A stretch of DNA of 64,000 nt from a virus, in the IMG/VR virus record IMGVR_UViG_3300021478_000023, positions 1-64,000 of that record; one strand, given 5' to 3'. Below, in pieces: positions 28,580-38,053 of the stretch (the first letter of the stretch is position 1; each line of letters begins with the position of its first letter). The notes below the pieces were generated by a model, which saw nothing but the letters and a program-made list of their open reading frames with translations, was not told the DNA's origin and searched no databases. A program made the translations under genes and the position numbers.

Positions 28580-28966
28580 ATGGCCGTCCATCCAACAGGC
28601 TCGCAATCCGAAAACGATCAGGCCGCAATGGGCCACACCGTTATCAACAAAACGCCGGACGGATCACCGCTCGATCCCAACACGCCGCCGTGGGCGCAGC
28701 CCGCGCCAACCAACACAACGCCGCCAGCTATCACCGGCACGGCAGCGGTTGGGAATGTGTTGACCTGTAACAAAGGTGTTTGGTCGTTCGCGGCGAGCTA
28801 CGCCTACCAGTGGAAACGTGGCGGCACCAACATTGCTGGCGCTACGTCCGCCACCTACACGGTCGTCACCGCCGACAAGACGTTCGCATTGACGTGCACT
28901 GTGACCGCGACCAACACCAAAGGGTCAACGCCAGTAACAAGCGCTGCAACCGTAGCGGTGCCGTAA
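28580..28966 (+). CDS. Ig-like domain virion protein
   Basis: A 128-residue protein. Residues about 45-128 are an Ig-like beta sandwich of the type seen on phage heads and tails: GVWSFAASYAYQWKRGGTNI, ATYTVVTADKTFALTCTVTA. A linker with Asn/Pro (PWAQPAPTNTTPPAI) precedes it. Because it lies beside capsid genes it is likely a capsid-decorating adhesin. Confidence 0.7.
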   Translation: MAVHPTGSQSENDQAAMGHTVINKTPDGSPLDPNTPPWAQPAPTNTTPPAITGTAAVGNVLTCNKGVWSFAASYAYQWKRGGTNIAGATSATYTVVTADKTFALTCTVTATNTKGSTPVTSAATVAVP

Positions 28967-29003
28967 ATCTCCAACTCCAACTACAAGCCGAGAGGATCAA
29001 GCC

Positions 29004-29354
29004 ATGCCGTTCTCTTACGTTGAGCCAACAATCGCAGCCGGTGAGTCGTTGTCCGATGGCGTTGATGTATCTGGTGGCACGGTCATTCGCATCACGACGC
29101 CTGGACCCGAGGAATGGGTTAAGGCCAACATGACGTTTCAGGTTTCAAGCGATGGCGTCTACTACAGCGACGCATTCAACGACAAGGGCGAGGAAATCAT
29201 GGTGCCCGGCATTCCGCATTGGTGCACCGTTTTTGTTTCTGGACTGCACCTTGACCACATAGGCCATGTGAAAGTCAGATCCGGCACACGCGCCAATCCG
29301 GTCGTTCAACCAAAAGAATGCAAGATGGCGATCACGCTGCACACTGACGCGTGA
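29004..29354 (+). CDS. Hypothetical beta-rich virion protein
   Basis: A 116-residue beta-rich protein (GTVIRITTPGPEEWVKANMT, then DEIMVPG-like turns). GAGAGGATCAAGCC precedes the ATG. It lies between an Ig-like protein and a fibre-like protein, so it is probably a head or tail accessory. No family recognised. Confidence 0.55.
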   Translation: MPFSYVEPTIAAGESLSDGVDVSGGTVIRITTPGPEEWVKANMTFQVSSDGVYYSDAFNDKGEEIMVPGIPHWCTVFVSGLHLDHIGHVKVRSGTRANPVVQPKECKMAITLHTDA

Positions 29355-29371
29355 GAGCAAACGCGTGACAC

Positions 29372-30949
29372 ATGGTTGCACCGCTTCGCACCGCGCTCGG
29401 CAACAGCCCGGCAGTAACACTTGCTGCGGCACCAACTGTTGAGATTGCGCCGGGCGACGATGGCCCTACGGTCTGCGAGGAAAATCCTGGCAAGTATGAG
29501 GTTGGCACCGGCAGCAATGCGGTCAACTCCAACCGCGTGATCATCACCGGCTCTGGTGAGATCGATAGTTTCGGCGTTGCGTTTGAAGGACAATGCGGTG
29601 AACTCGGCGAACCGCCGACGATCACCAAACATATCGACTACCAACCTGATCCCGGTCAAACGATCACGGTGCACCATAATCCGCCAGCAATCACGTTGCT
29701 CGGCGGGGTTGATCGCGTCATCGCGACTAGATCGTTTGGCACGGTTTCGTCAGATCCCGATGGCAACTGGACAGAGGAAAGTTTTTCGCGCTCTGACGTG
29801 ACGCCGGACCTAACGCACAGCGGCGGATTGCTATCGATCAACAGCTACACCGCATCAGGACCAATCACGATTCCGCCGTTGGCCACGCGTGCGTGGGTGC
29901 GGATGTGGGGTGCAACAGGCTCTAGCAGTCCAGCAAGCGCAACCGATCCGGTTACATGCTCGGCGGGTGTTGGCAGCGCAGGCTATCTTGAAAAATTCCT
30001 GACCGGGCTGACACCGGGCAATACGTTGACGTTCACGTTTGGCGTTGGCGGCGCAGCGCCAACCTATCCTAATCCCGGCGTCAAAGGCGGCGACACGATA
30101 CTCGCGAGCGGAACGCAACCCATCACCACGCTCACGGCGCACGGGTCAAATGGCACGTCATACGGTGCGGGTGCGGGTAGCTTTGGCGGCAGCGCAACGG
30201 GCGGCGATATCAACAAGACCGGCCAAACTGGCGGCGCAGGCGGCATGGCTCCCGGTGTAGGCGGCGCTTATGGATTGTCACGCGGGCCGGACGGTTCATC
30301 AAACACAACAACAGGAAATCTCGGCACTCCTGGCGGATTGGTCATAGCGTGGTACAACGACGCGCTTCCGCCGCCAGTCGCGACGCCACCCGCAACGCAA
30401 AGCTGGTTCGCACTCATTCCAACACAAGCGCCGATTTCTGGCGGCGGCGGATGGGCAAACTATCAGCTACGCTCGCGCGTCAAATCAGCGCTGTATCTCG
30501 CTGGCGCACCGGCAACCGGCACGAAGATCCGAGTCACGCTCACTGGCGGCGGCACAACAACAAACAGCATCACCAAAGCGTATATCGGTCATTCGAGATC
30601 GCCGTCGCCGAGTTTGGACTTTGATGGGAATCAGGTTCAATTGAAATTCTCTGGCAATGCCAACGCAAACCTTCCGGCTGGTCCGCTTGTTTCTGATATT
30701 TCCGATTTCTTTTTCGACAAGACGCAAGACTTGATCCTTTCGTTTGGGAACGGTAGCGGCACAATGGTTGCCAACGCGAGCGCCGCAGCCGCATTCAACA
30801 GCGGCTATGCTCAAGGGACTGGTTCAAGTGCTGGCAACGATACGGCGGGCTTTAATGTGGCCTACAACAACTACGTTTTCATGATTGTTCTCATCGAGAT
30901 TTTTGGTCCGAACGCACGCGCACTGAAAATAGTCGCCGGACAAGAATAA
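29372..30949 (+). CDS. Glycine-rich fibre-like protein
   Basis: A 525-residue protein. The middle third is a Gly-rich beta segment (GTSYGAGAGSFGGSATGGDI, then GQTGGAGGMAPGVGGAYG) as in phage tail-tip and receptor-binding proteins. The last 160 residues look like a beta-sandwich (KIRVTLTGGGTTTNSITKAY, and VAYNNYVFMIVLIEIFGPN). It is unusual for such a gene to sit between terminase and capsid rather than in the fibre block; a head fibre is possible. Confidence 0.6.
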   Translation: MVAPLRTALGNSPAVTLAAAPTVEIAPGDDGPTVCEENPGKYEVGTGSNAVNSNRVIITGSGEIDSFGVAFEGQCGELGEPPTITKHIDYQPDPGQTITVHHNPPAITLLGGVDRVIATRSFGTVSSDPDGNWTEESFSRSDVTPDLTHSGGLLSINSYTASGPITIPPLATRAWVRMWGATGSSSPASATDPVTCSAGVGSAGYLEKFLTGLTPGNTLTFTFGVGGAAPTYPNPGVKGGDTILASGTQPITTLTAHGSNGTSYGAGAGSFGGSATGGDINKTGQTGGAGGMAPGVGGAYGLSRGPDGSSNTTTGNLGTPGGLVIAWYNDALPPPVATPPATQSWFALIPTQAPISGGGGWANYQLRSRVKSALYLAGAPATGTKIRVTLTGGGTTTNSITKAYIGHSRSPSPSLDFDGNQVQLKFSGNANANLPAGPLVSDISDFFFDKTQDLILSFGNGSGTMVANASAAAAFNSGYAQGTGSSAGNDTAGFNVAYNNYVFMIVLIEIFGPNARALKIVAGQE

Positions 30950-30979
30950 ACATTCGTGGCTGCGCAATGGGGGTGACTC

Positions 30980-31189
30980 ATGGCGCTCAACAAGAGATCG
31001 ATAGAACTGCACGGGCAGCAAACAAGTCTAACCGTCGAAGATGAGTTTTGGTCCGCCCTACGGCAGATCGCAGCCGAGCAAAGCATCGGCCTCTATTCGC
31101 TGATCGCCAGAATTGAGCAACACCATCCGCAAGAAAATCTATCGTCAGCGGTGCGCGTGTTCGTGTTGAAGCACTATCAGCAAGGTTAG
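30980..31189 (+). CDS. Ribbon-helix-helix domain protein
   Basis: A 69-residue protein matching the RHH_4 group: KRSIELHGQQTSLTVEDEFW, then ALRQIAAEQSIGLYSLIARI and LSSAVRVFVLKHY. Members are small DNA-binding or autoregulatory proteins common in alphaproteobacteria. It lies just before the cargo-like genes and may regulate them. Confidence 0.75.
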   Translation: MALNKRSIELHGQQTSLTVEDEFWSALRQIAAEQSIGLYSLIARIEQHHPQENLSSAVRVFVLKHYQQG

Positions 31190-31194
31190 GCGCT

Positions 31195-32145
31195 ATGGAC
31201 TGGCAGAACATTCGAGCGCTGGCCGAACACTTGTTGACGCCGCAGCAACGATGGGCGGTGATCAAAGCGCGCGCGCAACGCAATATCGAGAAAGGCCATT
31301 TCATCCAAGATCCGGTCACTGGTTTGCTGGAAGGAAGCGAACCGGGTGGCGGCACTGGCGAGGGTGGCGGCGGCAAGCCGGACGGTGACAAAAAGCCGAG
31401 CGGTGAAGGCAAGGGCAAGCATCCCGGCAAAGGCTACTCGAAAGAGGCGTACATCGATCAACATGGCGTCATTCAAACAAACAACGTCTATGATGCGCAG
31501 CGCGCGTTGTACGAGGACAAAAAGGTTGAGCTAACACAACCAAAAAAAGTCTCGACACTGATCAAGCTACTCGGCAAGAGCGCGGCGGCGATGGAAGCAA
31601 AGGGCAAAGTCGCGCCCGTGTTCAATCTCTGCAACGTGAGCATCAGCGGCACCAACCTGTTTTGCGCGGAATCGAAAGGCATCCCGCGCGTGAAAATGCC
31701 GGTGATCCCGGCCAAGCAAACACAGAAGTTTGTCGATTACCTAAAGGACCAGGGCTACGGGGTAAAGAAAGGCAAGGAATACGCCGCGCATCTGCGCGCG
31801 ACGCAAGATGAGATCAGCGGTGTGAAGGTTGCCGCTGCGATGAAGCGGATCAAGGACAATGGTGGCAAGGTCTACAAGCGCATCATCGTATCGAAAGACA
31901 ATTACATTCTCGACGGTCATCATACCTGGGCTGGCGCGCTCGGCATCGATGCCAAGAACAACAATCTGCATGACGACAAAAGCGTGAAGGTGTTTCGCGT
32001 CAACATTTCGATCACCAAGCTAATCGCGGAAGCGGAAAAGTGGACTGGCGGCAAGGGTAAGAAACCGGCGAGCGAAGCCGCCGACTACATCCCGGTCAGC
32101 AAAGCGTGGGATGACGACCCGCTAGTGTTGGACATGGCCGACTGA
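31195..32145 (+). CDS. Virion-cargo-like protein with ParB-type domain
   Basis: A 316-residue protein. Residues about 35-55 hold a tag (HFIQDPVTGLLEGSEPGGG) followed by a Gly/Lys-rich linker. Residues about 150-280 hold a domain with IVSKDNYILDGHHTWAGALG, the ParB/Srx-fold motif DGHHxW found in many phage-borne and polymorphic-toxin nuclease or DNA-modifying proteins. It is immediately followed by two genes with similar tags, between the RHH gene and the capsid genes. Proteins in this slot in other phages (for example MuF-type) are packed in the capsid and injected. That role is inferred. Confidence 0.6.
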   Translation: MDWQNIRALAEHLLTPQQRWAVIKARAQRNIEKGHFIQDPVTGLLEGSEPGGGTGEGGGGKPDGDKKPSGEGKGKHPGKGYSKEAYIDQHGVIQTNNVYDAQRALYEDKKVELTQPKKVSTLIKLLGKSAAAMEAKGKVAPVFNLCNVSISGTNLFCAESKGIPRVKMPVIPAKQTQKFVDYLKDQGYGVKKGKEYAAHLRATQDEISGVKVAAAMKRIKDNGGKVYKRIIVSKDNYILDGHHTWAGALGIDAKNNNLHDDKSVKVFRVNISITKLIAEAEKWTGGKGKKPASEAADYIPVSKAWDDDPLVLDMAD

Positions 32146-33443
32146 TGCTGACCCAAACCGAACAAGATTTAGTGCGGCGATGGGTGAAACTGCGAACCAA
32201 GTTTGATGAGTCAGAACACCCGCGCGACGAACACGGGCGCTGGACTGATAGCGGCGGCGGTGATGGCGGCGGCGGCAGTACCGCACCAAGCGGCGGCGGC
32301 CCGCTGGTTCTGAGCGAACAGCCCAACCAAGAAAAGATCGAGGTTTGGGAAAAGCAAATTGCTGATCGCCAAAAGGAATTGGAAAAGGAAGGCAAGGCCG
32401 GGGACACTGAGGACGAACAACTAAACCGAATGCAGATTGCTATCAATTCGTACAAGCAAGAGGACAAGGAAACTATCGCCAGTGGAAAGTCGGGGTTCAC
32501 GGCAATCTATCGGCTACCAGAGGATGAAGGCGATCATCGACTAGAAGCCGCAGCGTTCACCTACATCGACAAAAACAACGTCGGCATCATCAAGGATTTT
32601 GGTGCCATAGATCCCGTGGCGCACGCCAAGGCAATCGAGAACATCACCAACCAATTTGGCGATAAGGTCACGCACCTAGAGATCAAACAGTGGAACAACG
32701 ACAAGGAAATTATTGATCCGTTTCTAAAGGCCGGGTTCACGCAACGCGGCGAGCAATACGGCGGCATGGTCACGCTGGTCAAAGCGATGCCGGGCGGAAT
32801 ACGGCTCGGCGCGGAGCACGCACAGAAAATTCTAGGCGCATCGCAAGCGTCGGCCAAGTTGCTTGGTTACGATCCGCAGATGGTTGAGGCCAGCAACGAG
32901 GATCACGAATTTCATGTTGGAAAGGAAACCAAGTCACGCTATGCGGCTGGCCTAGCGTTTTTGAACACGGGAAAGATCATGGTGTTTCCGCGCCAGATCC
33001 CAGACGCTAGTGTTGCGGTCAGCGTCATTGCGCATGAAGTGATGCACCAAAAATATCAGACCGTGCTCAACGCCGTCGAAGCCGAACGCAAGGAAATGAT
33101 GAAAGATCCCGACACGCTACGGGCCATGCGTCCTGACGGTTCGTTGTCGGCACCGCTCGATGCCAAGTATCCGCTCTACTCGCGGTTCGTGAAGCACGAC
33201 AACCAACAAGTCGAGCGCGCCAAGAGCGACGGCATCACGGAATACAGCCGAGCGTATTGGACACAGGCTGCGCCGGGTGTGAGTGACCGAACCGTATCGA
33301 TTCCTGCGGCCAATCACGAAACGCTGGCCGAAATGGCGCGGGTGCTAACTGACACCGGAACGCTGCAAGGTGCGCCCGAGTGGAAAAGCTACTACCGCGA
33401 CGTTGATAAGACCTACAAGGAATTGAAGGCATCTAAGAAATGA
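32145..33443 (+). CDS. Virion-cargo-like protein with zinc metalloprotease domain
   Basis: A 432-residue protein. Residues about 20-40 carry FDESEHPRDEHGRWTDSGGG, a linker-tag form often seen in phage structural and MuF-like proteins. Residues about 110-205 look like a GNAT-type fold (FTAIYRLPEDEGDHRLEAAA ... FLKAGFTQRGEQYGG). Residues about 285-300 contain AHEVMHQKY, the HExxH zinc site (His297, Glu298, His301), with a possible third ligand in NHETLAEM (about 391). The protease may process virion or host proteins after injection. It shares one base with the previous gene. Confidence 0.7.
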   Translation: MLTQTEQDLVRRWVKLRTKFDESEHPRDEHGRWTDSGGGDGGGGSTAPSGGGPLVLSEQPNQEKIEVWEKQIADRQKELEKEGKAGDTEDEQLNRMQIAINSYKQEDKETIASGKSGFTAIYRLPEDEGDHRLEAAAFTYIDKNNVGIIKDFGAIDPVAHAKAIENITNQFGDKVTHLEIKQWNNDKEIIDPFLKAGFTQRGEQYGGMVTLVKAMPGGIRLGAEHAQKILGASQASAKLLGYDPQMVEASNEDHEFHVGKETKSRYAAGLAFLNTGKIMVFPRQIPDASVAVSVIAHEVMHQKYQTVLNAVEAERKEMMKDPDTLRAMRPDGSLSAPLDAKYPLYSRFVKHDNQQVERAKSDGITEYSRAYWTQAAPGVSDRTVSIPAANHETLAEMARVLTDTGTLQGAPEWKSYYRDVDKTYKELKASKK

Positions 33444-35155
33444 TCGAGCGCGTCACCATCGATGGCCGATCAGGTGTTGCTTGTTTCATCGATAGCAAAT
33501 TCAAGCCGGTCGATGAGGCGCAAGCGACTCTCTACAAAATCGTTTTCGATGACGGAGGCCAATTGATCTTGGATGCGCGCCAGGGTGCAGCGCCGCCGCC
33601 GCCACCTAGACGAAAGAAAGACGCTGACGATTTCATTCAAGATCCGACTACTGGTCGGTTGCAAGGTAGGCGACCGGGCAGCGGCGCACTGGACAGTGGC
33701 GGCAACGTCAAGCCGGAATTGCAAGGCGAGATCGCGGCAGGCATTCCGCCACGACCAAAGGAAAAGGGGAAATTCAAGATCGATGATTTCGGCAAGGCGG
33801 GCATCACCTTGGATTCCGGCACCCGCGCCGAACATGACGAAAAGAGCAAAAAGTTTATAGAGCGCTGGAACGACACCGTGCGCGATGCGCCAGAGGATTT
33901 CAAAAACAAATTCCTGGGCGGGCTCGAAGGCACGATGACCATGAGCTACGATGACGATGACGACAAAATCCAAATGACCGGCAACATTTTGGATGAGGAC
34001 GGCAACAAGTTAGGCGAATACAACCGCAAAATTGATTTTGACGACAAGAAAGCCGAGAGTGCGTATTTCAAATTAGAGAATAACGCGCAAGGTCACGGTG
34101 TCGGCAAGCAAATGCTTGCTGGCAACATTGCCACCTATCAACAACTCGGGCTGCACCGTGTAGAGGTTCACGCCAACATCGATATCGGCGGCCACGCCTG
34201 GGCGCGCTACGGCTACGTGCCGATTACAAAGGAAACGGCGACTCAACAGCATGGTTGGCCATCGTTGCGGCGCTACCTCGCAGGCAAGATTGATGACTTG
34301 CAGCACGGCGGCGGCGAGTCGTCGGCGGAAAGTTGGGACGATATGTCATCGAACCAACAAGATCGCATCCGCGACAAGTGGATCGATGAGAACCGTGATG
34401 AGATTGCCAGCGGCGAGGTTGATAACTGGCGCGACCAGGGCGGCGACCTTGCCATAGCCAAGACGCAGATTGCTCAGAGTTTCAATTTCAGTCGCTCAAA
34501 TGCAACGGCAGGATGGGCCAAGGAAGCGCTGGAAGAAACTACCGTCACGGTCAGAGAGGAAGGCCAGGGCGAATTGTTTGGTCAAAAGCCGATTGAGCAC
34601 CAAGTAGATTTGTCTGAGCTAATCGACATCAAGCGATTGATGAAAGCAACAACAATTGGATACGACGACTCCGACGGCGATGGTCGTGGAGATCCGGTCA
34701 TCACGTTTGATGAAAATGAAATACCGGAATTAAACGACGAACAGCGCGACGAAGTTAATCAAGTGCTGGTCGAAGCGTTCAACGAGGAAGCGGACAGCAA
34801 GCGCAGCGATGTTGACCCGCCGTCGTGGCTGGACGATAGCGTGTCTGAATCAGCGGCCGAGTATTTCGACTCGATGCGTGACCGCGACAAATTCAAGTTT
34901 GCGCAAAACAACGACTTGCTACCGACAGGTGAGCGGAGCGAAGGCGGGGAAATGAGCGATGAGGATGCTGACTCGCTGCGCGACTTGATCAACAACGACA
35001 ATCCGAAAGCGCTGTGGGCGGTTGCCGATAGCAAGTGGGGCAAGAAATTGCTGATCGACGCCGACTGGTATGGCGTGCTCGATCTCGCCGACAAGGAAAC
35101 GATGGACCGCTTCAATGCCTACGTCGGGAAAAAGCCGAGCCACGGAACCAGCTAA
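33440..35155 (+). CDS. Virion-cargo-like protein with GNAT acetyltransferase domain
   Basis: A 571-residue protein. The tag DFIQDPTTGRLQGRRPGSG (about residues 64-82) parallels the one in 31195-32145. Residues about 130-285 contain the acetyl-CoA pyrophosphate loop QGHGVGKQML (about 217-226) and HRVEVHANIDIGGHAWARYG, as in GNAT enzymes. The rest is acidic with no recognised domain. Acetylation of host targets after injection is a possible function; a packaged structural role is the alternative. Confidence 0.6.
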   Translation: MIERVTIDGRSGVACFIDSKFKPVDEAQATLYKIVFDDGGQLILDARQGAAPPPPPRRKKDADDFIQDPTTGRLQGRRPGSGALDSGGNVKPELQGEIAAGIPPRPKEKGKFKIDDFGKAGITLDSGTRAEHDEKSKKFIERWNDTVRDAPEDFKNKFLGGLEGTMTMSYDDDDDKIQMTGNILDEDGNKLGEYNRKIDFDDKKAESAYFKLENNAQGHGVGKQMLAGNIATYQQLGLHRVEVHANIDIGGHAWARYGYVPITKETATQQHGWPSLRRYLAGKIDDLQHGGGESSAESWDDMSSNQQDRIRDKWIDENRDEIASGEVDNWRDQGGDLAIAKTQIAQSFNFSRSNATAGWAKEALEETTVTVREEGQGELFGQKPIEHQVDLSELIDIKRLMKATTIGYDDSDGDGRGDPVITFDENEIPELNDEQRDEVNQVLVEAFNEEADSKRSDVDPPSWLDDSVSESAAEYFDSMRDRDKFKFAQNNDLLPTGERSEGGEMSDEDADSLRDLINNDNPKALWAVADSKWGKKLLIDADWYGVLDLADKETMDRFNAYVGKKPSHGTS

Positions 35156-35333
35156 AGAGTTGTTTGTTCGCGGCAAGAGCGGGCGGCGCTTTGATGCAAA
35201 TTTGCATAACCCGATTCTTGACGACGGCAACACCGACACGGCCTACGCCGTTAGCCGCACGGTCGCGCTGCGGCTCGGACTGACCAAGGAACAAATCGAC
35301 TCGCTGATGAGCCACGTCAAACCGAAAGGGTGA
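35115..35333 (+). CDS. Hypothetical small protein
   Basis: A 72-residue protein from ATG 35115, overlapping the GNAT gene by 41 bases. It contains RTVALRLGLTKEQIDSLMSH, a helical pair near the C-terminus. It ends five bases before the protease-capsid gene and could be a small internal head component. No family recognised. Confidence 0.4.
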   Translation: MPTSGKSRATEPAKELFVRGKSGRRFDANLHNPILDDGNTDTAYAVSRTVALRLGLTKEQIDSLMSHVKPKG

Positions 35334-35337
35334 CGCA

Positions 35338-37617
35338 ATGCCGATGAAACCACGCAAGGGCGAAAGCCAATCGGATTTCACCGCGCGATGCGTGCCTGAA
35401 ATGATGGGCGACGGCAAGCGCGAACAGGACCAAGCGGTTGCAGCGTGCCTCGATATCTGGCGCAACAGAGACAAGGAACACACCATGCCCAAGACGCTCA
35501 CTCGCGACGGCGACAACGGCGACATGCCAGATCCCGACGATTACGATGATTACGATGAGTTTCTACCTGACTGCATGGACGCCGGTTTCGATGAGGACGC
35601 TTGTCGCTCGGCCTATCGCGGCGAGCGCGCGGCGGACGGCATCGTGCACAAGACGCACGCTGGCGACATCAACGGCAGCGAATATGTGTTGAGCGATGAG
35701 ACGCCGGATCGCATGGGCGACATCATCGAGTCTGCCGGTTGGGATTTGCGGTCGTTCAAGAGCAACCCCATAGCTTTGTTTGGTCACAAGTCTGATTTTC
35801 CGATTGGCCGTTGGCGCAACGTCGGCGTCAACAAGGAAAAGCAATTGCGCGGGCACTTGGAACTGGCGCCGAAAGGCACAAGTCCGCGCATCGATGAGAT
35901 ACGTGCGCTGGTTGATGCGGGAATCCTGCGCGCGGTTTCGGTCGGCTTCAAGCCGCTCGACGCTACCCCGCTCAATGCTAAAGACCCATTCGGCGGACAG
36001 CGTTTCTCTAAGCAAGAGCTAGTCGAGTGCAGCTTGGTAGCAGTACCAGCAAACCCGAACGCTTTGTCCGTCGCCAAGTCTTTAAAGATCTCCGATGACA
36101 CGCAAAGTCTCGTTTTCGCCAAGCATGGCAAGGGAAACGGAACCGTCCAGCGTGCCGTCGTTCACGGCAAGCCTGCCACACGCACTCCTGATGGAAAGAA
36201 AACCATCATGACTCCCCTCACGCAGCGCATCACCGATGCGCAAGCCCGCATCGTCGCCCTCAAGGCGGCGCTCGGCGAGCACTTGGGTAGCATCGATGAC
36301 TCCAACGTCACCGATGAGCAAATGAATCAGACGACCGAATTCAACAACAAGATCGTGCAAGAGGAACGCACGCTCGCGATGTTGGTGGAGTCGGAGAAGC
36401 ACATTGCGGCTGCGACCGCCGCCGAGCACGGCACGAATGGCGGCGGCACGACAATCGTTACGCGCGACAACCGCACCGGCATGGCCAACGCGCGGCCATT
36501 CAGCATGCCGCAAAAGAAATTCGACCCGCTCGACGTTCTGGTGCGCGGCTGCACGGTGCAAATGTTTAGCCACATCCGCAAAACCAACATCGAAGATACG
36601 CGGGCGTGGCTGGCCGCCAACGGCAACCCGACATACAACGACGACTACACCAGGGCGTATGTCGAGTGGCACACCAAGGCCGCGAGCGCGCCTGCGATGA
36701 CGACGGTCACTGGTTGGGCCGCCGAGTTAGTGCAAACGGTCTACGCCGCGTTCATGGAATCGCTGTTCCCGAAATCGGTCTATCCGCGCCTTGCGGCCAA
36801 GGGACTCGATCTTTCGTTTGGTCGCGCTGGCAAGATCAGCATTCCTACGCGTGCTCTCACACCGACAATCGCCGGTTCGTTTGTTGGTGAAGGCGCGCCG
36901 ATTCCTGTTCGTCAGGGTGCATTCACCGCGCAAGTCCTGACGCCAAAGAAAATGGCCGTGATAACTACTTGGACCAGGGAAATGGACGAGCATTCCGTTC
37001 CCGCCATCGAGGGATTGCTGCGTCAAGCAATCCAAGACGACACCGCTATCGCGATTGATAGCGTGCTACTCGACAGCAACCCGGCGACCGCCGTGCGGCC
37101 CGCTGGCATTCTTAACGGTGTCACGCCTCTGACCGCGACTGCGGGCGGCGGCTTCAACGCACTTGTTGGTGACATCAAGCAATTGTCGGGTGCGTTGCTC
37201 ACCGCGACGCGCGGCAACGTGCGTTCACCGGCTTGGATCATGAATCCGCAGCAAGTTATGAGTGCTGGACTCACACCGGCACCGGCATCCGGCGTATTTC
37301 CGTTTGATACGTCGGACGGACGGCTCAATACATGGCCGATCATCGACTCGGGGACCGTGCCTATGGGCACGATCATCGCAATGGACGCCGCTGACTTTGT
37401 TGGTGCGGGCGAAAACCCGCGCTTCGAAATCAGCGATCAGGCGACGCTTCACTTTGACGACACCGCCCCGCTCGATATCGTGGCTGGCGGCACGGCTTCG
37501 ACTCCGGTCAAGTCACTGTGGCAGACCGATAGCATCGGCCTGCGGCTGATCCTGCCGCTCAATTGGCTCAACCGTCGCCCCGGCACGGTTGCCGCGATTG
37601 TCGGCGTGACTTGGTAA
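35338..37617 (+). CDS. Fused HK97-type prohead protease and major capsid protein
   Basis: A single 759-residue frame. Residues 1-45 hold a small helical Cys-containing module (FTARCVPEMM ... VAACLDIW). Residues about 100-240 are a U35-type prohead protease: FGHKSDFPIGRW carries the catalytic His, and ILRAVSVGFKPL the nucleophilic Ser, followed by ELVECSLVAVPANPNA. Residues about 300-370 are a scaffold-like coiled coil, and residues about 430-759 an HK97-fold capsid (ESLFPKSVYPRLAAKGLDLS, then GSFVGEGAPIPVRQGAF). An in-frame ATG at 36208 (residue 291) with GGAAAG upstream could start the capsid alone. The capsid must be separated from the protease by maturation or by that internal start. Confidence 0.85.
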   Translation: MPMKPRKGESQSDFTARCVPEMMGDGKREQDQAVAACLDIWRNRDKEHTMPKTLTRDGDNGDMPDPDDYDDYDEFLPDCMDAGFDEDACRSAYRGERAADGIVHKTHAGDINGSEYVLSDETPDRMGDIIESAGWDLRSFKSNPIALFGHKSDFPIGRWRNVGVNKEKQLRGHLELAPKGTSPRIDEIRALVDAGILRAVSVGFKPLDATPLNAKDPFGGQRFSKQELVECSLVAVPANPNALSVAKSLKISDDTQSLVFAKHGKGNGTVQRAVVHGKPATRTPDGKKTIMTPLTQRITDAQARIVALKAALGEHLGSIDDSNVTDEQMNQTTEFNNKIVQEERTLAMLVESEKHIAAATAAEHGTNGGGTTIVTRDNRTGMANARPFSMPQKKFDPLDVLVRGCTVQMFSHIRKTNIEDTRAWLAANGNPTYNDDYTRAYVEWHTKAASAPAMTTVTGWAAELVQTVYAAFMESLFPKSVYPRLAAKGLDLSFGRAGKISIPTRALTPTIAGSFVGEGAPIPVRQGAFTAQVLTPKKMAVITTWTREMDEHSVPAIEGLLRQAIQDDTAIAIDSVLLDSNPATAVRPAGILNGVTPLTATAGGGFNALVGDIKQLSGALLTATRGNVRSPAWIMNPQQVMSAGLTPAPASGVFPFDTSDGRLNTWPIIDSGTVPMGTIIAMDAADFVGAGENPRFEISDQATLHFDDTAPLDIVAGGTASTPVKSLWQTDSIGLRLILPLNWLNRRPGTVAAIVGVTW

Positions 37618-37653
37618 CTCTTGGACACCTTGCGCGTTAGTTAGGTGTGACTG

Positions 37654-37681
37654 CCGTGCGGCTCCCGAGGCCGCACGGTTT
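37654..37681 (+). terminator. Hairpin after the capsid gene
   Basis: CCGTGCGGC (37654-37662) pairs with GCCGCACGG (37670-37678) over a 7-base loop, followed by TTTCCC. A weak T-run suggests partial termination, which would lower distal gene expression relative to capsid. Confidence 0.6.
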
Positions 37682-37703
37682 CCCTCAAACCCGGAGTTAT
37701 CCA

Positions 37704-38018
37704 ATGCCCGAAAGTGGACCACACACGACGCAGCACGCGGCGCAAGCCGCTGGTCAGGCAGACCCGAACGCCGCCAGGAATGCGGCGGCGCAACAAGAAA
37801 ACGCAAAGGCGCGCATCGAAGCCGCCAAAAAGGACAACGATGCTCGCGTCAAGTTGCAGACCGAGCAACGTGAGAAGTTGGCAAAGTCGCATCCGACGCC
37901 AACGCAAGAGGAAAACGACCGCGCCGTGCTCGGCGATCACATTAAAGAGCACGAAGATGACGGCAGCGGTCCAGATCCGAACGATCCGCTCGCCGTAGAG
38001 CGCGCCAAGAAAAAGTAA
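37704..38018 (+). CDS. Acidic/charged small protein, tandem paralogue A
   Basis: A 104-residue, highly charged, disordered protein. Its C-terminal half (SHPTPTQEENDRAVLGDHIK, then EHEDDGSGPDPND) parallels the protein encoded at 38111-38407. CGGAGTTATCC precedes the ATG. Duplicated small disordered genes between capsid and portal may be minor head components. Confidence 0.55.
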   Translation: MPESGPHTTQHAAQAAGQADPNAARNAAAQQENAKARIEAAKKDNDARVKLQTEQREKLAKSHPTPTQEENDRAVLGDHIKEHEDDGSGPDPNDPLAVERAKKK

Positions 38019-38053
38019 CGAACGCACAGCCTGTTGAGAAGGCTAACGCAGAA

